A stretch of DNA of 64,000 nucleotides from Apostichopus japonicus (taxonomy: Eukaryota; Echinodermata; Holothuroidea; Aspidochirotida; Stichopodidae), in the NCBI RefSeq assembly GCF_037975245.1, contig NC_092580.1, forward strand, positions 13,987,001 through 14,051,000, given 5' to 3'. The notes below the pieces were generated by a model. The model did no database searches, was not told where the DNA came from, and worked only from the letters and a program-made list of their open reading frames with translations. Position 1 is the stretch's first letter. Each line of letters opens with the position of its first letter. Shown here one piece after another: positions 30,801 to 46,200 of the stretch. Made by a program: the position numbers and the translations under genes.

Positions 30801-33800
30801 TTAGCCATGAATGCTACAATGAGCCATAGTGTCATCTCAACAGGATATGATTGGTATTTTCACTCTCTTAAAAATGTACTTCTGTCTTATAAACTAAGGA
30901 GACATTTTTTTGGATCCAGTATGGGAGCTTGAAGTACAACATTAGAGCTCCAGATCAAGTTACTACTTGACATACAATTCAGATCTCAATCAAACCAAAT
31001 TAACTTCCAAAAAAATTGCATTTGTTCCAGTTACATCATAAAAACCCTGTTTTTCGTATCGGATCCGATCTATTGTAAAAGCAGGTATTAAGGGTAAACT
31101 GATCGGGAATTTTATCCTTTGAACGGACAGGTGGAAGTTGCCTCTAGCAAACGTACGTAACTATGCACAACAATGCACTATAACAGGTTACGTAAAATAC
31201 AAATAAATACAAACAAAAAACTTACTATCATGACAGAATAACAAATATCAATTAATGTAGCTATACATTTTCCCTCACCTTTGGATTTTGTAGGAAGCCC
31301 AATTTGTAATCCTGGTCCATTTTGAGGAAGTCCTTGTTGGTGCTTCGAACAGTCGATATGATAATCACCAACCTCTCCTGACCCTGGAACTCCTCCACTG
31401 ACCCAACCTTGATATCTGTCAGGTTTCTCCTGGCAAGCACTTTCTTAATCTTTTGTACCTGAATGAAAAAGGGGCAGAGATTGGGTTAAATATCAGACCA
31501 CATTAAGGGGAAATGAGAAATGGCAGATAGGACAAGCAGCAGAGGGTAAAAGGGATTAGTGTAGTGGTTGGGGAGGAGGGTAGGAGACCTGAAAATCATT
31601 GTCGATAAAGTAATAATAAACACACTGTTGTAAACAGAAACTCCAATTATTTCAAGAGCTTTTAACTGACCTGCTTTCGGTACGGAGATATGACACCTAT
31701 TTGTGCCTGCTTCACGACCCTAGTTCCTCTGAGACCGAGGAGATCGTCAACGTACTTCTTGACCTGATCAACCTCCGCAGCATTGAAAAATGACGGACTG
31801 CTCTCCTCTCGTTCGTCTTTACCCTCAATGCCGTGAAAAATGACGGGGAAACCCTGAAAGGAGGTAGCCAAAAGTATCTTTTGAAGTAATTAAATTCATC
31901 ATCCACAGAAGATGTTGACAGCTGTGAGTTAAAAGTTGCAATCTAGCAAATGATTGACCGGAAAGTAGCTAGGGAGAGATTAGGTATGAAGCAAATTACT
32001 TGAACCACTAACAATTGCCTGTAAACTACAAGCTGTGCTATCAAGACCTTACGTGGATTTAAATTTTCACCTGTATCACTGAAAATTTTGTTCATAATAT
32101 AAATTTATGATATATTTTGTTTATGATAGTTGAAGCATGCACAAGGACCTTTTAATCTAGGATAAAGGAGTGTTAGCTCCTTTAATAGTTCCTTTGTTAG
32201 ATCCTTTAATAAAGGAGTGCTAGCTCAGTGGTTAACGCCGGTGCCTTTCAATCATGAGGTCCCGAGTTCGAGTCACTCCAAGATTGAAGTATGTCGTCCA
32301 GTTGCAGAGTTGTTGACAATTGATGATTCATTATCATGGATGTTAAATATGAATCTAAGAGACTGACTTCGGTCAGCTTGCAACATTGATAAGCCAATGA
32401 TGGCTTCTTCGCGAGTTCCTGCTTGCAGGAGGATCTAAAATACATACAATACATACAATCTGTTAGCTATGTACCTTCTTTGGGAGCTGATCAATCCCTG
32501 ACAATGACTCACGAATCATCTCGTCTGCAAAAACTTTCAGTTCTCCTTCATAGAACATCTCGTTCGGCTTGCACAAGATGCTGGGATGACTTCGGTAATT
32601 ACACAGCAGCTTGGTGAGCATTAGGTCGTTGTAAACGCCTTCCGTCCTTTGGTATGCTGCTTCGGTTGTCATGAGACGCTCAAGGAGAGACAACTCTGTG
32701 AATATTTAAGATGATAAAAACTGCATTCTGTGTGAAGATGATTCCAAACGTTTAAGCTTTATTTCTCAAATCGCAAACACACCAGTATCGTCATTGTCCC
32801 TAAATCACTAGAGAGATAATTTCAAAGATTGCCAGGTCTAGAGCGCATGGAGATTTAGCCAGTTGTTCACCACACATATCGAGTAAGGAAGGTATGATCA
32901 ACTGAGAATCATTATTTTGATGTTCTTTTAAATCAAAACAATTATGGACAACCTTTGCAACAACTTCTTAAAATTTGACATAATCTATTTGAAATCTATA
33001 CCAAGCTACAACAATCATAAGTTACTGTGACAGATTATGTGTGCACAGGACATTAACATTTGTCTCCAACAATGCCGTGTTTCGGAATTCATAAGATGAA
33101 CCATCCTGTGATCTGCCCATAGCAACAGAAAATACCATTACCTCACAAGTCAAGGTAAACAACAACTCACCCAAGCCATTCTGTTTGCTGATAGGGGACC
33201 TCAGGACCGGTCCCAATTGCTTGGGATCTCCAGCCAGGACTAGCTGACCATTCTTCGGGAGCAAACCAGTCACAGAAATGAGTGCTTCTGGTTCAATAGC
33301 ATGACCTGCCTCATCCAGGAAAATGTGAGTAAAATGGTTCTTGAAAGAATCTGCAAGAACCAGCCTGAGAGTAAAATCAAATGATGAAAGGAATGTGCAA
33401 ATAATGTATGTAAGCTAGGACAGAATCAGGTATGGGATTGGACATGGTAGGGAACAAAGTACTCTCTTTATATAACCTAATGTTACTGCATGCATTAGCC
33501 CACATATCGGCCATCGTCTTTGTATCGATTTGATATCATTCTATGGGAAGATTGGAGGATGGGGGGATGGGGTTACGTGGGTTGGACTTTCTATTCCCAG
33601 TAACAATTACATTTGGTTATTTTGGAACAATTCCAGCAACCATGAAACCAAACAACGGCATTTAGCAGATATGCCTTTAAGCTCATGCATTAATCATACA
33701 GTGATTTTTAAAGACAAAGTTTTAGTACATAACAATAAATGGCTTTGTGAAATAACGTTGATATAATATCTTGTTTCCATGCATTTCCAGGTAGTGCCCG

Positions 33801-36800
33801 CCTCCCCCCCCCCCTCCCATCTTTTGAAGCACAAAACAAAATATCTTCCACATAACTCTACACTTACCGTCCAGCAGTCACCATGGTTACTACAACAATT
33901 CTCTTTTCTTTGAGAGCATCTATGCCAGGGAAGACTACATGACCTTGGTCATCATAATTTAAGCACACTTTGAATTTCTAGGATGAAAAAGAGGATGTCC
34001 AAGTTATTGGGAAATTGAACACCAGACATAACTATGATGCAATAACTGTTCACATACTTATGTTCCAATAAATCGCTACTTACAACTAAGCAGTGAAGGC
34101 CAAATATACAGAAGTGCATTCCTTCAAGTGTATTTTTGAACTGGTGGGTATGTCGGATAGTAAAATTAGAAAAACAAGAGATATCTTGCTTTGATATCAA
34201 TTTGCTATGTGCAAATCCTTTTGTAAACGGCCAAAGTTTGCAGTGATGGATCCAGATTTTTCAAAAGGAAGGGTGTTTAGCGGTGGAGGATATTGAATCT
34301 GACTCTCAAGTTTGGCTGTCTGGAGTCCTCGATCCCCCTCCCCGTCTCTGGAACAATTAAAATTTTAGACCTGAAATGGTGTATTCTGAAGCATTATAAG
34401 GCTAACATTAGTTATATAATTACTAACTACTTTTCATATTTTGTTGGGCTTGAAAATGGAAGGGGAGGGGGTCAACAGAATACACACACCCTCCCCCAAT
34501 CCCCCCTCCCCTGAATCCACAACTGATGTGAGAGTCGAGGTATCACATCATGACAAGGTGATTGCAGACTTCTTATCAGTATTAATAAAGATGAATTAGC
34601 TATTGTACATGGACAAAACGGATCCAACCAGGGTACCTGCTTAAGAGTTAGCAGGACCTTGAGGCACACACACATGACCATAAATAATCATGAACCATCC
34701 ATGAAGCAGGTGAACAAATGCAATAAACTTTACATCAATTAAGAACATACATACTATAGTGTAGAAAGATCCTCCCACTTTTGGATTTGCTACCTGACCA
34801 TCAAAACTTGTGAATGACCACAGTCAAGGCGCGCTAACCTTCAGCTAAGTTTGCTTTGAGTTGCACAGAAATACAACATGAAAAAAACTTCTCATATGTT
34901 CTTCAAGATCAAACTACTACTACAACTACTACTAAAAAATAAAAAAAATATAAAAAAATAAAAAAACTTTTAATCTGAACAACATTTCGAGAGGAATACG
35001 ATATAGTTTACGTCAATCTAGTGATACCTTTAGATCAGGATCCACGGCTTCCCATGAGCGACTCAGAGCTGACATTCGCAGTAGATGAGACTTGGCGACT
35101 GGGCCGGTATCCAGGAGACGTTTTGCGATTAAATCAGCGGCGCTATTAGAAGGAGCGCAGGCCAAGATGAAGCTGTCTGGAATTTGATGGTAGACCTTTG
35201 TAGAAGAACGAAGAAAAACAAATCATGCAGAGGATATGTAGGACAGTCAACCAGATAATGAAACAAGTATCATTACTATTACTGTTATTGTTATAGTTGT
35301 TTATGATGTTAATATTACTGGTATTGTTGGGGAGTAACTGTTGTTGTTGTTGTGTGTCATTGGCATGGACCTTGTTGCATTTGCTGTTGTCGTAGTCACC
35401 TGTTTTGATTGTTATTGTTTTATATATTATCCTTGTTCTTTTGTTATTGTTTTGTTACTATTCTTCTCGTTCTTGATACTTTTATTGTTGTTGTTTTCTT
35501 GCTATCATATTCTTCTTGCTTTTTATTGTTGTTGTTAATTTCATTGTTATTCTTTGATGTTGTTTGTTGTATTAACTCTCATTGTTGCTGCTGATGTTGC
35601 TTTGTTCTTGTTGTATTCATTATCACTTACAAACTTTCTTCTAGTTCCGGCATTTTCATCTTGTTGTCATTGTTATTTTTTATCGCTGTTCTTCTTGTGG
35701 TACTTGTTGTTTTAGCTGTTGTTTTTCTTGCATAATAACTTTGATCACACTGTGTTAAATCAGCGAATATAAATCTATTGGAATCAAACAATTTGAATAA
35801 ATAATTATACCCCATACCAGGACTCTATTACGTACTTGTTTCATCGCCTCGACGACAGTGACAGTCTTGCCAGTACCAGGAGGTCCAAACACAAGGTACG
35901 GTGCAGGGAGCGAAGAACCACGCAGAATATGATAAATGGCTTGGACTTGCTCTGTGTTGCTTGCAAGCGTTCTGTTGAACAGCTGCCTTTGTCTGAGAGT
36001 TCTGCAGTAAGAAAAAGGAGTGATAAATATTCTGAGTTTACACAAACAGTTGAGTATTTATCTCAAACTTATGAGATATAGCTGAATATGTACCTCATCT
36101 AAGGCTAAGGCTACTAAGAAATACTGTAAACTTGTCAAAGGCTACTACACAATATTGTAAACTTAACAAAGGTTATTACACAATATTGTTAATTTGACTG
36201 AGGCTACTGCACAATATTGCAAACTTACCTAAGGCTACTACACAATATTGTAAACTTATCTAAGGTGACTACACAATATTGCAAACTTAACTGAGGCTAC
36301 TACACAATATTGTAAACTGACCTAAGGTGACTGCACAATATCGCAAACTAGCCTAAGGCTACAACACAATATTGCAAACATATCTAAGGCTACTACACAA
36401 TATTGCCAACTTACCTAAGGTGACTACACAATATTGCAAACTTAACAAAGGCTACTACACAATATTGTAAACTTATCTAAGGTGACTACACAATATTGCA
36501 AACATAACTGAGGCTACTACACAATAATGTAAACTTACCTAAGGTGACTTCACAACATTTCAAACTAGCCTACGGCTACTACACAATATCACAAACTTAC
36601 CTAAGGTGACTACACAATATTTTAATCTTACCTAAGGCTACACAATGTTGCAAACTTACCTAAGGTGACTTCACAATATTGCACACTTAACCAAAGCTAC
36701 TACACAATATCGTGACTACACGGTGACTACACAATATTGCAAACATTTGCCCTGCAACATGTCATCTGATATCATCTACGTATTGAAAGCACCTTCCATC

Positions 36801-37193
36801 AACAGAATACCCTACAGCTAATCATCAGATCAAGGTAATGTTCTCCTCAAATCTCTGAATCCTCCTGAAACTTTAAACCTTAACAAACAAGATTAACAGC
36901 TAATGATTAAAAAGATACACAAACTGAAAGGAATGAAAACAGCAATTGCCAGAGTTTAACAGCACCACAATCTTACTGTAGCTCTTCCGGATCTGTTCCC
37001 TGGAGCTCCTTCGGTGTCGGAAAGAGGATGGCCTTCATCTCGTCCATGTCCATCCTCTCCGAGTCAACAGCAAAATGTTGTAATTTCAAGGGAAACCGGG
37101 AAAATGTGAATTGGATGTCGAATTTCATCTTGTCAATAAAGCTATGCACCAAGCTATGTGGTAAAAAGAAGTAATTTGATGCAACATGTTAAG

Positions 37194-37225
<32 letters not shown>

Positions 37226-40200
37226 TGTGTGAGAAAAGTGCATTGACCTGGCTTTAACTTGACAACAAGACTGTTTCCCGCTCGTTACAAAATAACGTTC
37301 TAGATCCTAATAATCGCCATGCAAGGCTATAAGCAATATCACATAATATCACACCAGCTTGTAAGGTTACATTTAAACATCAGGTGGTTATTTTCAATTA
37401 GACAGTGTTGAAATCCATCAGTGCTTCCTGGAAAGTAAAATCCAAACCGTAAAATTATAATCCACCAATATGGTATTGGCTTCCTTGTATATTGATACCA
37501 CCTATACACATGTGAGCTACAGCAACAAGGATTCCTTCCATACACAACACCAAGGAAACCCAACTGCTGGTTTTCAACACATGCTATAGGAGTTACAACC
37601 TGTCTATCATTGCCAACAACATGAGATGACATGATGTTTTCTCTGTCACATGTTGGTGTGAATTTTTCTCGTTTGCCTAACCACCGATTTTCACTGTAGG
37701 GTTTTAATTCTCAAATTTATCAATAAGTTTGGGTAAGACAAACATGCATTAAACTAAGGTTAGTGTCTCTGATCCTCCATTTTGTTCCCAGTCATTGGGG
37801 ATTATTATTAAAAATGACAAAAATGTCTTAGTGGTTTACTACCTTTTAGAGAGGCAGGAAAATGACTTGAAATTTCAGTATGGGTGACCATCATGTGAGT
37901 AAAGTTCACACGGTTTTAAAGATGCACAGGAATGAAACAAAAGGGGAAAGGAAGCTTACTCCGCGTGGAAACTCAATGACACAACTTCCTGTTCTATGTG
38001 ATGGACATAACCCCTGTAAGATTTATCTCGACTTCCGTCTGAATGTGTCGCATAGAGATGATCTCCTCTGAGTACAGACGGACGATTCTCGGCTAACCCG
38101 GGGACCTGTAAATGAAGAGTTTTTACACATGAGCTAGCGAGAGGGGGAAGATCAACCAAAATTGCAATTATAGTCGGACACAACAGTAATTGCCAAACAC
38201 ACCTGCAGCAACATACACTTGGATCCCACGTTTTTTTTATTAACATATGAAATTCCAGACATCTTGAAGACCAAAACACGCCTTATGGTTTACTATGAAG
38301 CCTACACACTAATGATGTCCTAAGGTTATGTTACCTATGGTAGGCGTTATCAATTGTGACTCTTGCAAAATATACACTAACTAACCCCTTTTTTTAATTT
38401 TTGGTGAAGGGGTATTCAATAGGCCATGAGTGCCAAACATGACATGCTATAGCTGTTTTTTTTCCCACCTAAGTGTGAGATTAACTTTATCTCACACTTC
38501 TTAAAAACCTTGCTAGCATTAAGAAGAAGTGTTCAAATGAGGATGATCCCTCCTTTACAGACTCCAAGACTTTCAAGATCTAGAAAAGAGCTTTTTCGTT
38601 TTCCCTAGGTTTCCCCTACTATGAGGGAACATGCATACCTTAGTTAATTAAAATATGAAAAACATCGTCAAAGAGGGATGAATGAATTTTGACTAAAATA
38701 AAGAGTAAAGATGACTGGATTTGAATATTTAGAAAGCTTTTAATTTTAATTCTTAAAATTATTGTTTCAAATCATCAATTAGTACTCTGGCAACATACCT
38801 TCAGATTCAGTAAACCCAAATGAGTCCTGCTTTTGGACATTTCAGCTGCTTTCTTGTCATAGCGGCGGATGTCAACTTTCATTTGATGTTCTTCTGCATA
38901 GAGGAGATTCTCAAACTTTTGAGAGTAGTTCTCTTCCGAGAGAGGATCCTGCAAGCTTTCAATTCTCCTAGTAATTAAAGAAATTGAAAAAATATAATCT
39001 GGGAGGAAAAGGAGTAAATTCAGAAACTTCACAAATATTGAAGTCATTCCCATCGATACAATATACTGTAAATGGCAGTAATAACCAACCGTTTTATTCC
39101 AATCTTCTAGAACAAAGGATATTCCATATATATATATTGCCATATGGAGATATTACTGTTGCTTAGCAACTATGGTTACCATAGCAACCTATGAAAGTGC
39201 TTGATGTGGCTCATACACAAATAAATGAAAATTGTCTGTATTTGGTCCAGACTGTACGTATAAACCCATAAATTATACAGACTGCATCGCTGATGTTGAA
39301 ACTTGGGTTTCCTTTTGCTTTCTTGATTTCGCTATGTCCCTACTAATTTAGACAAATTATTTACCACAGACGCTCTTGCCATCATTCAAGTAAAATGTAT
39401 ATAAAATAAAAATTAATCCATTTACTTACAAAATAGGGGAAATGAGGGTTTGTATCAATAAATAGTACTTAATTCCTTTCTATCAAAACTGAAGGACTAA
39501 CAGCACATGGATTTGAACCATTCGACAGTGTTCATTATTTGTTTAATCTTCCTGAATAATTAGAAATAAACTGGATAATATTACCCTTTTTTTACAAAAT
39601 ATAGCAAACTCACCCTGGGTTACTTGAGTTCAAGCTCTTAGATACTTGGTCGGGAATGTAATAATTGTCCATATTTATTTTCTGAGGTAACTTGCCTTTT
39701 CCAGAACTGGGAGAAAGAAAGCAAAATTAAAACAAGAGTAGTATTTATACCTCGAACATGTTTACTGTTTTCATAACATTTCATATTTTTTCTACGGCGA
39801 CATTGCTCGACCAGAATTGCAGTTGCCATAGTTTCCAAATGCTAAAAGATATTGTATCTGACTTTTGAGTCAAAAGGGAAATAGAGTGGATTTTTCAGTT
39901 TTCAGGACCAGACAAGACAGGTAATGGCCAATAGAGTTGAATATCCTTCCATCACAACCCCAAATTTAGTACAAATTACAAGCTGCAAATACACTTGCAT
40001 CATATAAAGAAATCACCTCCCAACCCCAACTTCCCTATTTCCACCCCATTACTCCTCTCCCCCTCCCCTCCCCCAAAAATAAAGAAAAAAGTCATAATAC
40101 TTTCAAAATCACAACTGATTGTCATTAAATATATTATCATAAGAGAACATCAACCAGTACCAATTCATCCGTTAGATACCCAATTCTTGTAATTAAACTC

Positions 40201-43200
40201 ACCAAATCCAACTTTCACCCCTACCCACAATCCTCTGTCTGAAATCTAAAATGATCTTATGTATGAGAGACTAACATGACGTCCAAGAAAAAGCGTCAAA
40301 CTAATTTGTGTTTGCAATGAATTAGTCACCTTCTTCAAGGTTAGCCAGGATTGGGCAAGGGGAGGGACCATATGCAGATTACTGTTTATCACCGTCCCAC
40401 CCCTACCCCACCCCTACCCCACCCCCATCCATTTGTGTCACCATCATGTGCACAAAAAACATCACAAGTAAACGTACCAAAATATTTGCCCCTCCGTACA
40501 ATGTTGGTACTGCAACCCCCTCCCCCAACCCCCCCTCCCACCCCACACACACACAATTCCTGGCTACATGTCTGTACATGGTATGAGCCAAAGGTAACTG
40601 CAAATGTAATGTTGCAAATGTTTGAAAAAAAAGAGTTAATTATTCAAATAACTCTACAGAGTGGAGTCAATGGACAACATTATGAAGAGTACTGCTTACA
40701 ATGTAAATGGAGTTCCTGACAGAACATTACTGGAGCGAGGAGTGAGGGCTACTTTGGAGGTTCGACTGTACGGCGCTGTAGGTGTTAAGATATCTCTGTC
40801 CTCTCCACCAGCCACACTAAAAATCACCACTCGGAAAATGTGAAATAGCTGCGAATGACACACCAAAGATATTATCATTATATTAAAACTTTAAATTGTT
40901 CATAAATTCAATTGTTTATAAGAATATCATTCAGTATATACTCCATCCTGTTAATTCTTTCTTTTTTGGGGGGAAGAAAGTCCCTAACAACTTAACTATA
41001 ACTAGTGATTGCTTACTTATAGATGGGACAACCAAAGAGCTTTGATTATTCAACTCCACAAAATGGGATCCTGTGCGCTTTTTCACCATGTCTCTAGTTT
41101 CTTTAGGCATAGAAATCGTTGGCAAACTATCCTTTATGGATTACATAATAAAAGGTGACTGGAATAGTTGTATGTCATGACATGCATTAAGGTGCAATTT
41201 CTCATAAATTTCTGCCGTCTGGGAAGAAATTGTGTAACATGTATTCCATAAAAGTAGGAAGGATACAAGGTGTGTAATTTTGCTCATATTTTGAGCCTAT
41301 ATTTAACGACACTGCTTTCATATGAATCGTCACATTTTTAGCATCAAAAGTCAGCTATTTCTCCCTGTGAAACGTGACGCACGTTTAGCGCCTAATTTTC
41401 TTCTTTTTCTTGGGGGAAAAATAACTTCTCAATGCAAGATCAACATTTTGTTAATCAAATTAAAATAGCTATTAAGAGCTGTACAGAATATAGTGATTGA
41501 GTAACATAATGAAGAACCCAGTAGGTCACTTGTGAGACTTCAAAATTTATTATTATTTCAGACTTGTGGCAACATTTGAGACAAATCTTTATAATTGACT
41601 TCTAGAAAAGAACACTCGAATAAACCAACCTCTTTGGTAGACTGTAATTTAAAGCCAAAGGCAACAGGAGCCCTGATTTCTCCAAAGTCTCGACATTCAC
41701 ACCTCAGAGTGATTTCATATTCCTGACCTGATGGAACAAGAGTCAACCCATCATTAAAAACTTCCCACAGTACTTTCACATGCATGATGTGAGAAGTCAA
41801 CTTATAACCTGTAAAAGTTTACATCCCATTCAGAATAGAGAGGTGTAGGATGCCAATTAACCAAAACCAGATCATCAAGCTTGTTACTGTTTCAGACTAG
41901 CAGTAGAAGTGCCTGTATTCTGCAGGGCTCAACGAAATGGACGGCTTGTTTTGGACACGCCAATTTATCAGCGGAAAATGCCATTATACCTTCCAAAAAC
42001 ATGATGGCACAAAATGTTGCAATGCCTTTTCTTGTTGTGCCTTCCTTCCCCGTTGTTTCCACTCAATTAAAATATTGAAACGTCTATTTGCTCAACGTAT
42101 GTCTGGTTTACTAGAAAACAGCAAGATATCAGTCAATCAACCTTTTCATATTTTATTTCAATCTTTTCATTGTTTTGTTTACACACTTGTTTGAAATGAT
42201 TTGGAAAAAATTGGTCTTGGTGCCATTTCTGTGATAAATATCATAACAATACAGTTAATTATTCTTTACTTGTCAACATAGAGTTTAATATTATGAATGA
42301 CAGTCTGATACAAAACATTTCTGAGACAGCAGACAATGTTTTTTTTTAAAATGAATCAAATTCATCGATCACTTGCCAAATTAACCTTTGTTGAGAAAAT
42401 CTTACAGAAGGGAAGTGGGGGTGAGGGGTGGGGGCATCGAAGGTACTCTAGATTTTTTAGGAGCCCTACCTGGGTCAAAGTTTAAAGTAACCTTTCCCTC
42501 AGTCAATCCGTCTTCGTCTGTGATGTATAGTCTAGAATCTTGAGAGAGTAATGTTACCAGTTCAAGACTTACTGCTTGGTCACTGTAAACAGAATACAAT
42601 AAACGATAAACAATTTAAAGGCTGCACAAACTTCAAAATTTAACAAATCAGTAACAAGGCTTGAAGGGGTTGAACATCGAAAAACGATGAAAAGAAAAAT
42701 ACTGGGAATGAATCTTTACTATATGTGAATGAATAGCCAACAAAAACATCTTGTAACTTTCTTAACTTATCCTGCCTACCGTTCATGATACTGAACACAT
42801 GTCTGAAGTTTCACCTTAATTCCATTCTATAAAACCTACAGATAAACTTTTCATACCTATAAGTCAAACGTATAGTTGGAAAATCCAAATGGTTTCTAAC
42901 TTACACTTCTCCTCGAATGGCTATCGCATTAACAGTATTAGCTCATGTGGGATTTTTTGGGAACAATTGGAATATCATTTCAAATGAAAACACTATGGAT
43001 GAAAACCCACCATATTTAAGCCAGCCAGCAGTCAAACCCATGACCTACCATATGCTAAATTTCACTGCTTGAAACACCACCGCCTTTTATCCACTGCTTT
43101 CAGTGATAAATATGTGGCTTGATCAAGGTTAGCTATCAAATTCTATATTCCTTACTGATTGCTCTTATTTAGAGTATCAGATATGACTTAGTTTTACTGC

Positions 43201-46200
43201 ATGGTTTGCATACTGCCCTTTAGATGAGCTTATGGAATTACTATCTAAACATACCTGCATGATACAAAGAGTCGTACAATCTTCACGTCATCTTGCACGC
43301 ATGAAACAGTTATCTTTCCGTCTACCACTGCGAGACTGTCTCTGTTGCCTATGGTAACGCCATGTTTGTCACCTAACAACGGATCTCTATTGAAAGAAGG
43401 ATTGTTGTGAATCAAAGAGAGCCACTAAATCGAGCAAAGACTAATTTGTGAGCAAGAGCAAAAGAAATGAAAAACCAAGTGCTTCATAAAAAACAAACCA
43501 CTTTCATCTCATACCCCCTCACTGGCACTCCCATATGTATTGATCACCTCACCAAAAGTGCTTAAGAAAAAAATACAAAAGCAGGGGTGGGACCCTCTCT
43601 AGATCCTGTGAGTGGCAAACAGACTGCCAACCACTTCTTGAGAGGTTAGTCTAAATGCTGCATATTTTTAAATTCTAATTTTCTGATAATTGAACACATT
43701 TTAGGGCAAAATGAACCCCACGGTACCCAGTACAACAGACAGTGTCCATGGGATATGCATATTATGGGTGGGCTACTATATTGTGTTTACAAACAACTAT
43801 AAACTCTGTACTTTGACAGGTAAAACTATCAAATATACATAATGTACGCTCTCAAATACATTATACAATATAACTGTTTCCCCCCAAAAATGTAGCACAC
43901 TGAATACAAAATACACTTGACCTATAAAGTGTAAAAGGTTCAACCTGAGACGTAATCACAATCCATGCAACCTTGGTGTTTATTTGTACGATGGGTCAAG
44001 CAGTGCTGTACCGAGTCGGTCACTTACTTTCGAGTTTGGGTCAACGCGGCAACTCTCCTGACTCGATGGAGTCATCTCTGGGGAAATGACCCTAAATGAC
44101 CAATCCGGGTCACATCACTTTTGAAATTTAGTGTGATGAGTGATGTCTCACAACACGACACAGATCGTTAATAATCTAACTTGCTCTTCCATAAAGCTAA
44201 AGGGTTTTCCAAGGTTATATTATTCTGCAAAGGGAATGAGACTCACTGTAGTTTCCGGATTGCGAGGGTGGTCAAGTTCAACCTATGTCGGGCACCTCTC
44301 AGGTGGTCTTTCTGTTGTGATTCTGAATTCGACATGACCCCACAGACTTCACACCTAGATGGAAACTGCCTGTCTTTAGGTTTACCCTCAACTTCCTGAG
44401 AAGGGGAAAAAAACTTGGAATTACTTCGACGACCATGATTTTGTAAGAATTCACGGACGAACCAAGGTGAGATCTGAATATTTTGCCGTGTGAAAATGCC
44501 ACAGTAAATATTAATTTCATCTGCATTGTTCTAAATACATCAGAATAACGAAGAAAGGTTCAATCTTGCTCCACTGCAATCCTTCATCTACCTTCATCTC
44601 CAAGAGACCAAAAAACAAAAAAACATTTGACCAAACCCTCCTCTAAATCTGGAGATCACTCTAAAGAGCTAGGGCTGCTAAGAAAGCACTTTTGTAAATT
44701 CTAGCAAATTAATTATTACCATGAAACTTTGGGGGTGAGGGTGGGGGTGGGGTGGGGGTGGGGGTGGGGGGAGGTCTGACTGAGATTTAAGACTTGCATG
44801 TCATACAGTACTCTCATAAAGAGAGCAAAGGTCAATATAGGTTCATCAACTCAGAAAAATATTTCCCAATTTTCAACTTGTAAAAATTACATAAAAACAA
44901 AACCCACAAAAGACTCTACTCAGCTACACTTTGGAGAATATCACAAATTTTAGCCACTAACTAAAAAATTTTTACTGGCTTTAAACATAAAATTCCCATA
45001 ATTTGACAAACTGGCAATATCCGTAAAGACAGGCTTATGGGAGCTGCCCAATAACATTTCCTGATTATAAAGCAGAAAATCAAAGGTTTATCTAAGTAGG
45101 TAATGAAATGATGCCAATGTTTTGACTGACTTATGAGTCTATGAGTTTATGTTCTTTGTCCATTGACAGAAAAATGCTATTGCCTTTTTTTTCTACTGGC
45201 AAACAGCCAAATTCACTGGCATTTAGCCATTAAATAGCTTGAATTTCAAAGTCTGTGAGAAGAAGTTAATTTTCGAATGGGTGGAGAGAATCTGGGTTCA
45301 CACTGTGAGGCAGACACTCTCACCACTACACCGTACAATGTGGAATGATAAATAACATTTACCAGTCTTTGGAAGAGCCGGTGTTGATCTACTGAGGCAT
45401 AACCAGTCTGCTCAAAATAGAAAACTTCACCACTGTTCTTTATCACTTTGACTTTCTTTTGCTTTCTCAAGTAGAATATCATTGTTGAAAAATTGTATGC
45501 TGTGAAAATAAACAGAGTTTAAAGAGTCCACATGTAACAGTACTTTGAACCATATGATCAATACATAAAACTTTTAACAAAAAAAAGTCAACAAAAAGGC
45601 TTTGACTAAACCGCATGTTGTTGACTCACTTTCTGCTTTTCACATAACAATACCAACTACTGTACAGCTGTCTCGGTCTCTGGGAGCAAAGGTCAATTTG
45701 GCTTATTTAATTGAATCTATCAGCCACCGTTGAGGAGCCAAAAAAATGAGTAATTAGCCATTATCAAGCAAACTGACACTTGTTTGCTATTCCTGCTTGT
45801 GGAAAGTATATACCTTAAGTCTGCTGATGTACCTACCTAGCTACTACCTCCCAACCAACCCCTCCCCCCCCACATCCCTCCACACTTGTAGACATTGAAA
45901 AGGTTATGGTCCATTAATTTTACCACCTAGCATGTAAAACCCCTGTAGTGTTTGTCTGTAGTGTTACTTGCTAGTTTGTAATGATAGGTATGGGATTAGA
46001 CATTGCTTACCAAATAGAAAGTGGAGGGGTTTTCCCATAACATTTTTCTGCTTCAGTTGATTTGTCTAGCCACTTGCTAGGTAATCCACATTAACTAGCA
46101 GCATACATCACAGACAATTAAAAAAGTTGATCAAATATTGCACAATTTTATTCCCCTAAATTAACCAAAATGTTAAAGTTTCCTTTTATTATAGAGGTCA

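Noticed and set aside
35341-35594. Leu/Val/Cys-rich frames that look like membrane proteins
   Set aside because: Translation of TTG/TTA simple repeats in MOV10 intron 12.
36130-36755. 31-bp repeats as a CRISPR array
   Set aside because: Units are head-to-tail with no spacers; it is a minisatellite.
40351-40719. 122-codon Pro/His-rich plus-strand frame
   Set aside because: It comes from a C-rich low-complexity stretch and overlaps MOV10 exon 7 on the other strand.
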